Source of the DNA: Ulota crispa
Taxonomy: Eukaryota; Streptophyta; Bryopsida; Orthotrichales; Orthotrichaceae
Direction: 5' to 3'
Length of the DNA stretch: 64,000 nt
Assembly (NCBI GenBank): GCA_963920765.1
Contig: OY987247.1
Coordinates: 12,062,471-12,126,470, forward strand
Part shown: positions 56,951 through 64,000 of the stretch, in pieces
Layout: the number at the start of each line of letters is the position of its first letter
Position numbering within the stretch: position 1 is the stretch's first letter
Translations under genes and position numbers: made by a program
The notes under the pieces: generated by a model
What the model was told of the DNA's origin: nothing
The model's input: only the letters and a program-made list of their open reading frames with translations
Databases searched by the model: none

Positions 56951-59308
56951 ACTAAAATAAAATGGTGCACGGGATATGCTCTGATTCTCTCTCGTTTTTT
57001 TTTTTCATTTTCTTCTTTCTCAACGTGCATTGTGATGACATTGTTATGTGCTCTTGTAGATGGCGTAGCATTTTTTTAGTTTGATTGGTGTTGCATTTTT
57101 TATTCTAAATGAGAAGCTAAGTATGCTTCAGAGGTTTTTTGGTATGGTATAGGCTTTCTTGTTAGCATCTTTTTGTTTTAATGGGAGTGAGATTTTGAAA
57201 CACCTCCTCTGGTGACTGGTCAATGTCAACGTTGTAACTTTTGGGCTGATATTCTCTGAGGCATGGTGTCCTATGATTGACTTTAGATGTGCTCCTTAAT
57301 GTCCTAAGCTATGGTTACCCTGTCCTCAACAATGTTTAGAGTATGCTTATTCAGGACGAGCATATCCATAATCGTGGCCAGGAGCTTCTTAGACGCAATT
57401 GCAAACATACGACGTCCTTCACTCTCAAGAATAGGTCACACAAGGTACAAGCACGAGGTTTAGGTGAAAAAAGCAGGTGCGTATATTGGAATCAGCCACC
57501 TTGATACTGGTATCTTTCAGTGGTGTGGGCATAAGTGATTCTGAACTGGTTTGATTAGATAAAACTTTATTGCTGCAACACTGAATCGCTCGAAGTCTGG
57601 AAAGCTGGCACCCTTCAGTCTATAAGTTTTCTGCATCCATTTCCTTTTCTTCAAAGATTTTGTTGAATAAGGTACGTTTCAATGTTGTACTGATAGTAGA
57701 CCCGTCTAGTATGACATTTTTGTTTGAAGATTCACACTTCCGTGCATACGATGGAAAGCACAACTAAAAAGCTTCTAGGTAAGCATGTGAGCGTGGTTCT
57801 TATTGTTACAGTCTTTTATTTTTATTTGTTCTTGTTGGCAATGAAAAAATATTTTTTTAATTCTTTACAATGTTCATTTCTAGCCCTAAATAAATAGCTC
57901 ATGAATTTTTGAAGTGTTGATTACGTTTGTATCCATAATCAATTCTAAATTCTTATGTTCAGAACTTCTTTATTTTCAGTGAGAGTTTGTGGAGGTCACG
58001 ATTACAACATGGTTGCAGTTAGGTGTGGTTTAACTTGGTGCTCACATTTGTTCGACACAAAGGGGTTGGCAATTAGACATGCAGTACTCTCTAATTGCGA
58101 ACTTGGTTGTTGCACATTTCTTAAGCATGCCTAGACTCACGAGTGTACATATTAGACGTCTTTCATATGTTGGGTTCGAAAGACGTATCAATGTGCATTT
58201 CGAAGTCCATTTGTCTCTTGCAAGGCAGCCCAATTTCAATGGGCAAAATGTCACAAAATCCAATCGGGGGTTGCTCACCACTCTAACTAGATTGTGGTGT
58301 CATACAATTCGATGTATCTCTTGACAGGATCCTTTAGAATGGAATTGAAAACTGGGGTTGTGCGTTGAACAGGGGGTAAACATGGAGATTGTTACTTCTA
58401 TCGCACTATTGTTTTCCACCTAATTCCACAAATGGCTTCTGAGCACCACTTAGGTTTTATTTTTTTAGAAGTTCTGGAATATCTGTTTGTATGAACATAA
58501 GCTGATACAAACTTCCGTTTATAAATGCTTAGGTAATGCTACATCTTAAAAGGTTATACAAATATGAAACAAGAGTCAGCTTTTCTTCAGAATATTCATA
58601 GTTTTCATTGCAACTGGTTTCCACTAAAAGAGCATGACTGTTCCCATTTATATATGCATTTTTCCCACAAAAGTAGTAGTTTTTCTTTAAATACATACTT
58701 GTTCGTTAACATGGCATTTCTTCAAGTCATACATATAACTTTGAAGTTGTGAAAAAGCTCGATGTCTTCAAATTTGTGCTCTTTCATCACACATTGTGTC
58801 CTCCGTTCGGATCTCCTGTTGTGCTCAAAAGAGAGACCCTAAATTCCACGAGGAGCATGACGTCAAGGAAAGACAATTTGCAAGAGTCTTTAGAGGTGCA
58901 ATTGTGGGTCTCTTCATTGTTATTCATATATTCAAATGAATCCCATCCCCCGTAGAATCTGACAAGCCAATTGTGGCACAACTTGCATAACATCAAACCC
59001 GAGAGAGAAACCCCTCCTAACATCAAAAATATGTGAAAAAACAGCAGCAAATAGTTTCAAGCGCTCTTTAACAAAATGTCCATAACCACTCTAACATGAA
59101 CAAAAACCCCAATTGTCTAAATACTCCTTCAAAATAATCATGGGCTATCTACAAAACCTTCCACACCCAAACGGTTGTCAAAAATCACCTCCAAACCGGA
59201 AGGTACAAGTCTCATTAAAAACATATCATGTACATACATGGAGAGAGACAATGCAATGCAATTCATCCCTCACCCTCTGGTTCATACCCAATACAGGGCT
59301 TTAACCTA
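56951..59308. other. Intergenic DNA between FabZ and the F-box gene
   Basis: The first 100-150 bp look like the FabZ 3' UTR. The rest contains short frames with no recognisable domain and no clear inverted repeats. Confidence 0.4.
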
Positions 59309-59653
59309 AAAGAGCCAGCTTTTTCTAAAGGACTTTCCCAAAACCGAGTTCTTCGATACAGTTGCTCCAAACCCAGCCAGTGTTTCTAAATAACCCAAAA
59401 AAATGGCTATGGCTATCTCTATGTCAAAAGAGCTAGCTTTTTCCAATGGGCTTTCCTAAAACCGAGTTCTTCAATACAGTTTCTTCAAACCCAGTATTTC
59501 TAAATGACCCAAAAAAATGGCCATGGCTATCTCTATGTCAAAAGAGCTAGCTTTTTCCGAGGGGCTTTCCTAAAACCGAGTTCTTCGATACAGGAGGCTT
59601 CAAGCTCAGTGCTTCTAAACTACCCAAAAAATGGCTATAGCTCTCTCTATGTC
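59309..59653. repeat. Three-copy tandem repeat of about 115 bp in the F-box 3' flank
   Basis: Each unit starts AAAAGAGCTAGCTTTTTCC, passes through AAAACCGAGTTCTTCGATAC and ends ATGGCTATCTCTATGTC. Copies begin near 59309, 59428 and 59539 with about 85-90% identity. Confidence 0.9.
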
Positions 59654-59657
59654 TATG

Positions 59658-59745
59658 TCTATGGTATTGGCTATGGCTATGGCTATGGCTATGACTACGG
59701 CTATGGCGCTGGCTATGGGGATGGCTATGGCGATGGTAGGGGCTA
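59658..59745. repeat. GGCTAT microsatellite
   Basis: About 14 imperfect hexamers of GGCTAT, with some GGCGAT and GGGGAT variants, abut the stop codon side of the minus-strand F-box gene. They continue the GGCTAT motif present at the end of each 115-bp unit. Confidence 0.9.
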
Positions 59746-59749
59746 TTGC

Positions 59750-61093
59750 TTACACCGACACAGACGCATTGGGCTGAAACCGAGCATCAGAAACAACATT
59801 CTGGGTTTGATATTTCAAAGGCCAGGCTTTACTACTACTACTACACACAAAACTCCCCAATCCTTGAAAAGGGCACTCGGGAAGCTTGAACGCATCCGAC
59901 AGATCATCAGCCAGAACTTCAAAAGAGGAGTCACAAAGCAACAACCCCAACCCACCACGCACCGACACACACCTGTAGCGAGGAAATCTACCCCCCCACT
60001 TCCCAAAGAAGCTCTCGAACAAAACCGAATCCTCAACTTTCTGCTCGGAGCACGGATTCAACCTACAAAACGACACGCCCTTGGTACCAAAATCATCATC
60101 CTCACGCACCACCATAAACACACTTCCATTACACTCCACCACCTGCACATCAATCCTCCCATTGGGGCACCGAGGTTCACACCGGTACAACAACTTCGTC
60201 CGGAACACACCCGAGTAAACATCATACACCACGAGACCGGTAACCGAACTCCCTTCCTTCGCCACAAAGTAGAAAAAATTATCACAACAAACCCCCACTT
60301 GGGATTCAAATCTCAGCTTGTACTTCCGCTCTATCATCGCCAAGCTTTTATCCACAACCCACATTCCTGTACCCGAGTCATAAACCTCCATATGAACCCT
60401 GTTGTTGGGTTTTGTCAAGACTATGAGCTTGTATCCTTTGGTGAAGCTGTTGTATACTAAATGGGTCAGTAGCTGCTGGGCGGAGTTCCCGAGGTGCATG
60501 GGAGGTAGCTCCCTGCAGGTTTGGGTGATGGGGTTGTGGATGAAGAAGGTTGTGACTCCATGAATATTTATGTCGCGGAAACATAAGAGTCCTCCGTCAC
60601 CTGCGATGCAATCCTTGGCTCTAGGGTTTAAGCCTTGCAGTGGTGGCATTTGGAGCCACTGGTTTAGGGTTGCGTCGTAGGCTGTGCATAAAGTGGTGGT
60701 GCCCTTGAGCGTTGCGAATAAGAGCAGGTACTGGGATTGGTGGTTGAGTGATGCCCAGGATGGCACGCTCGCTCGTGTGGTTTGGAACCGGTGCGAGAAT
60801 ATGAAATTCTTGCATTGTTTGTTCACCGCTCGGCATCGGAGGAGGCCCGGGAGTGGCATGTGTGAGAGGATTCTCTCGAAGATCTCGTCTGGGAGAGACT
60901 TCCATAGGGTTGGGTCTAAGGTTTTGGGTGAAGGTTTGTTGAAGCATGTCTTGCGCTTCTTGGGTTCCGGTTCGGATTTGGGTTCGGGTTCTGGCGAGGT
61001 GGGTGTCTCTGGTGGCGGAGAAAGCGAGGTGAAACCTGCGCTGCGGAATCGGGTGGTGTTGTGGTGATAGTGTCGCACTACTACGTGACTCAT
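59750..61093 (-). CDS. F-box/kelch-type protein, 447 aa, single exon
   Basis: An uninterrupted reading frame from ATG 61093 to TAA 59750-59752. After a Pro/Glu-rich segment (PETPTSPEPEPKSEPEPKKR) the F-box lies at residues 63-104 (LWKSLPDEIFERILSHMPLP, RCRAVNKQCKNFIFS). The C-terminal half is a kelch-type or galactose-oxidase-like region (LCTAYDATLNQWLQMPPL, GDGGLLCFRD, FIHNPITQTCRELPPM, VYDSGTGMWVV). The layout matches the plant single-exon F-box/kelch group around Arabidopsis At5g15710, as I recall it. It would act in an SCF ubiquitin ligase; its target is unknown. The frame continues upstream but without an ATG, so 61093 is chosen. It is unrelated in sequence to the array F-box genes. Confidence 0.9.
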   Translation of the reverse strand: MSHVVVRHYHHNTTRFRSAGFTSLSPPPETPTSPEPEPKSEPEPKKRKTCFNKPSPKTLDPTLWKSLPDEIFERILSHMPLPGLLRCRAVNKQCKNFIFSHRFQTTRASVPSWASLNHQSQYLLLFATLKGTTTLCTAYDATLNQWLQMPPLQGLNPRAKDCIAGDGGLLCFRDINIHGVTTFFIHNPITQTCRELPPMHLGNSAQQLLTHLVYNSFTKGYKLIVLTKPNNRVHMEVYDSGTGMWVVDKSLAMIERKYKLRFESQVGVCCDNFFYFVAKEGSSVTGLVVYDVYSGVFRTKLLYRCEPRCPNGRIDVQVVECNGSVFMVVREDDDFGTKGVSFCRLNPCSEQKVEDSVLFESFFGKWGGRFPRYRCVSVRGGLGLLLCDSSFEVLADDLSDAFKLPECPFQGLGSFVCSSSSKAWPLKYQTQNVVSDARFQPNASVSV

Positions 61094-61876
61094 GGTGAGA
61101 AGGGTAAGGAGGAGGGGGCAGCAACAATCATTACCCACAAAGGGTTTGTTGCAAAATCGCTGAGCTATGGATGTACTAACGGTGACGGCCAAAGTCCGGG
61201 CGTGACAACCGAGGTGCTAGTGCTGTAGTAGTTGTTGTGTAGCAGCAGCAGCGGCTTCATCACTGACAAAGACGAAGAAGAAGGAAAGGAAGAAGAAGGA
61301 AAAGTAGTGTTGCGTATGAATACTATCAAGCCCATTGAATGCTCCTCTCTCGTTTGTTTCTTCTCTTGCCTTTGCTCGCTTCGCTCACACTCAAACGAAT
61401 AACTAGTCACTGCCACGGCAAACACTCCCAAAACTAAAAAGCACCGGCCAAGCGAAAAGGGATAAAAATTGCGTAGAAACGCGTGCCTTCCACTGCAATT
61501 CACAGCATGCTAGCCTAATTCTGTCCTTGGCCCAACTTGACCTACAAGCTCTTGTGTGTGTGCTGCACTAGTTTCGCTTTCTTCGTCTTGTGCATCGAGT
61601 GAGGTCTGTCACGACTTCGACATGGGTTTGAGAGAATTGGAGTGGAAGAAGGGATGCTTCGGGGGGTGGTGAGGAACCCAATTGGACCAGCGAGGAGCAG
61701 GGGTTGTTGACTGCCCGTGAGAGAGAGTGATGAGTGACGAGGTGAGAGTGTGAGAGTGTGAGTGGGGAAATTTCGAAGGGAGATGCGGCGGAGCGGCGGA
61801 GGCGCCCGCAGCGCCGGCCGCGCTGGCAGGCTCGCAACTCACGCAACTGTGCGTGACTCCCCGCCCACTTGCGACG
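61094..61876. other. Promoter side of the minus-strand F-box gene
   Basis: This contains the presumed 5' UTR (GAAGAAGAAGG purine runs near 61275-61310) and promoter of the F-box gene. No further gene is recognised. Confidence 0.4.
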
Positions 61877-61879
61877 TGA

Positions 61880-61992
61880 CTGACGGACCCACCCACCGAC
61901 CGACGGACGGATTCACTCGCCGACCGACGGACGGATCTGCTCATCGAGTAACGGACGGGCCCACTGACTTGCTGACGGACGGATCTACTGAG
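61880..61992. repeat. GACGGACGGATC-type minisatellite
   Basis: About five copies of a 24-28 bp unit around CGACCGACGGACGGATTCAC, GC-rich compared with its surroundings. It directly abuts the hAT-type element. Confidence 0.8.
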
Positions 61993-61993
61993 A

Positions 61994-62284
61994 CAGGGCT
62001 TTTTTTTTCATTTTTTAAGAAGTGTGAAGGTGGCTATTTAAAATGTTACAGTGGTGCTCCAAATTTCAACATTCATCCACATATTGGATAGGAAATATCA
62101 CATTAGTACATATTGTATGTCTATAATTTGGTTTTCATCCACAATTTGGCAATTTCATCCATTTTTAAAAAAAATTGAAGGCTTGTGGTGAAATCATCCA
62201 AGTTTTTTGGCATTTTTTTAATATTTTTTTAGCCAGATTTTTTTTGGGTGCAATCTAGCACCAAAAAGCCAAAAAAAAGCCCTG
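61994..62284. mobile_element. hAT-type MITE, 291 bp, uninterrupted copy
   Basis: The ends CAGGGCTTTTTTTTTC and AAAAAAAAGCCCTG and the interior match 35150-35776 without its nested insertion. The flanking 8-mers (CTACTGAG-like and CGACTGAC) agree only partly, so the duplication has decayed or been lost. Confidence 0.78.
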
Positions 62285-62650
62285 CGACTGACCATGAGGC
62301 TTGGTTCAAACTAGCGTCTAGCCAAAAATTTCTCAAACGTGATTGGTTGAAATTTGGCTTTTCTCCGCTGTTGGGTTTAAACAGTGGATTTGTCCAATAC
62401 TTTTACATCCATCTTCACCACCGTGGGGACCACCCTATATAGCCACACGTCAGCGGCCAAGATAGTGAAGATTTGGGGTCTACTCCAATGGTGGTACCAA
62501 ACTTGTCCGACAGAGGCACACTCTTGGATGACACGTGATTACAACCGGAAAAGTTTATATCAAGCAAAACACCAGACGGGGAGCCAATTTTTGTGTCTCG
62601 GCCAGACGCTAGTCTAAACCGGGCCTGAGAACTGGCTTGCAGGTCTATAT

Positions 62651-63387
62651 TGTACTATATAGTACCAAGTAGTATAGTTAGGTAGTGCATGTTTTGGCAT
62701 TTCCAACAAGTTTGTATAACAAAATATATTAAGAGTATTATAATATCATATTGTTGGTATATGATTCTCAAGCAATCCCAATCAACCATACCAAATTTTG
62801 GTTGCTAAGAGTGAAAACCCTATTTTTGGTAAATTGTTTTGTGTCATAATCATGGTTTTACTAGAAAGTTGATTAAAAAACATTGGTGATGAATTTTTGA
62901 GATTTGATTGCATGGATATGTGTTGGATACCTCTGTGTGCACATCTTTCCTTCTAACAAGCATCTCCAAAATGTTCAAAATTCTTTCAATGGAGACTTGA
63001 ATGTTGGAGTGATCATGACCAAATTGATTACACTAACATTCAAGTCTCCATTGAAGGAATTTTGAACTTTCTAAAGATGTTTGTTAGAAGGAAAGATGTT
63101 TGCACAAAGGTATCCAACACATATATCCATGCAATCAAATCTCAAAAATTCATCACCAATGTTTTTTAATCAACTTTCTTGTAAAACCATGATTATGACA
63201 CAAAACAATTTACCAAAAAATAGGATATTTACTTTTAGCAACCAAAATTTGGTACGGTTGATTGGGATTGCTTGAGAATCATATACCAACAATATGATAT
63301 TATAATACTCCTTATATTTTTTGTTATATAAACTTGTTGGAAATGCCAAAGCAAACACTACCTAACTATACTACCTGGTACTGTACA
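62651..63387. mobile_element. Long fold-back element, about 360-bp arms
   Basis: The left arm runs from TGTACTATATAGTACCAAG to about 63010, the right arm from about 63030 to CTTGGTACTGTACA-like sequence at 63387. Matching blocks include GGCATTTCCAACAAGTTT, CCAAATTTTGGTTGCTAA, TCTCAAAAATTCATCACCAA and ACATTCAAGTCTCCATTGAA with their complements, about 90% overall. The loop is only some 20 bp, so a transcript would form a very long hairpin. It is related to the interior of 26334-26856. Confidence 0.85.
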
Positions 63388-64000
63388 TTGAATGTGTAGG
63401 GTAAGCGCCTTCTACAAGGAGATTCTAACAATTAAGACACTCGAAACAAGGGCGAGGGCAAAGCCCAAGTTCCAGTGGCTTAATTGTCAAAATCTCCGCG
63501 CAAAAGGCACTTATCTTGCGTAAACGTTGCTTGGAAAAAATTCTTGAAATTAAGCTTTGCAATGTTGGGAGTTATGTTACAAACAGTGACACCACTCCAC
63601 AATGTTGGGAGTTGCGTTACAAAGAGTAACTTCACTCCTTGATTTTCATAGTTATTTTCATAAGTATAAGGGCAACACAAAATGCAAAGGATTTTTTTTC
63701 CAATTGACGTTTACATTTGCTTAGAAGTTGGTCCACACTAATTTCTCAACACTTTACACTACATAAATACTGATAAGTTCTACAGTTCTTTTTTATCAGT
63801 ATTGCAATAGAATTCTTTTATAGTGTCTAGCAACAGCAAAAAAGATGTGGGAAAACAAACTAGTGATGTCTAGGTTGTAGACCATGTGAAACCTTAATAT
63901 TTTAAAGTATTGCTTGCGTCTTTAAGTAGCTAAGCAATAAGTTATGAGGTAACTTTCTAGTTGCATCTCATTACTAGAAAAGGGCCCTTTTATGACTCAG
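63388..64000. other. AT-rich sequence at the window edge
   Basis: A CAATGTTGGGAGTT phrase occurs twice (63561 and 63600). GTCCACACTAATTTCTCAAC at about 63730 matches the repeat cluster at 52-55 kb, so a further member of that family may start here. No gene is seen. Confidence 0.4.

Noticed and set aside
60684-61067. Plus-strand frames opposite the 447-aa F-box gene, including 59504-60460
   Set aside because: They are complements of a well-supported F-box coding region.
61093-61192. A longer N-terminus for the 447-aa F-box protein
   Set aside because: The upstream frame is open but contains no ATG.
1-64000. LTR retrotransposons or endogenous viral sequence
   Set aside because: No reverse transcriptase, integrase, protease or capsid motif and no long direct terminal repeats were seen.

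Overview
The window is nuclear DNA from a land plant. Three things point to this. The genes are spliced with GT-AG introns. There are plant-type telomere-like AAACCCTA boxes. The gene set is plant-like: F-box/kelch-type proteins, a SINA-like RING ligase, a plastid fatty-acid exporter (FAX/TMEM14) and plastid FabZ. The lineage cannot be fixed from sequence alone. Intron lengths, the F-box types and the abundance of small inverted-repeat transposons would fit a seed-free plant (bryophyte, lycophyte or fern), but that is a guess. I see no rRNA, tRNA or CRISPR array, and no reverse transcriptase, integrase or transposase reading frame.

Layout. 0.1-1.0 kb: a broken SINA-like E3 ligase (minus). 1-5.6 kb: repeats. 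5.6-11.3 kb: two genes sharing a divergent promoter, a secreted DsbA/thioredoxin-fold protein (minus) and a 228-aa protein of unknown function (plus). 13.6-15.9 kb: an intact FAX-type exporter gene. 15-43.5 kb: a tandem segmental array in which the last FAX exon with its 3' flank, plus an F-box gene, occurs three times. FAX is intact once (13.6 kb) and present as 3'-end fragments at 25.9 and 32.2 kb. The F-box gene is intact at 23.7 kb and carries nonsense codons at 30.1 and 42.2 kb. 45.1-49.1 kb: a 14-exon gene for a 516-aa protein of unknown function (minus). 49.3-55 kb: minisatellites and nested transposons. 55.3-57.0 kb: plastid FabZ (plus). 59.7-61.1 kb: a single-exon F-box protein (minus), followed by tandem repeats in its 3' flank. 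62-64 kb: an hAT-type MITE and a long fold-back element.

The most unusual content is transposable. At least a dozen elements have TTAA on both sides and ends of the form CCCT...AGGG, the signature of piggyBac-type elements. Because the region is segmentally duplicated, several insertions can be compared with an empty paralogous site. One 5.45-kb TTAA-bounded insertion carries two exons of an acyl-CoA thioesterase-like gene. The duplicated array also gives empty-site support for a Helitron, a Mutator-like fold-back and a MITE with a 3-bp target duplication.

The exporter (FAX) and FabZ belong to the same plastid fatty-acid pathway, and the captured thioesterase fragment is another lipid gene. 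They lie about 40 kb apart in unrelated contexts, so I treat this as coincidence. All exon structures were built by hand from splice sites, reading phase and remembered family features; none was checked against a database.
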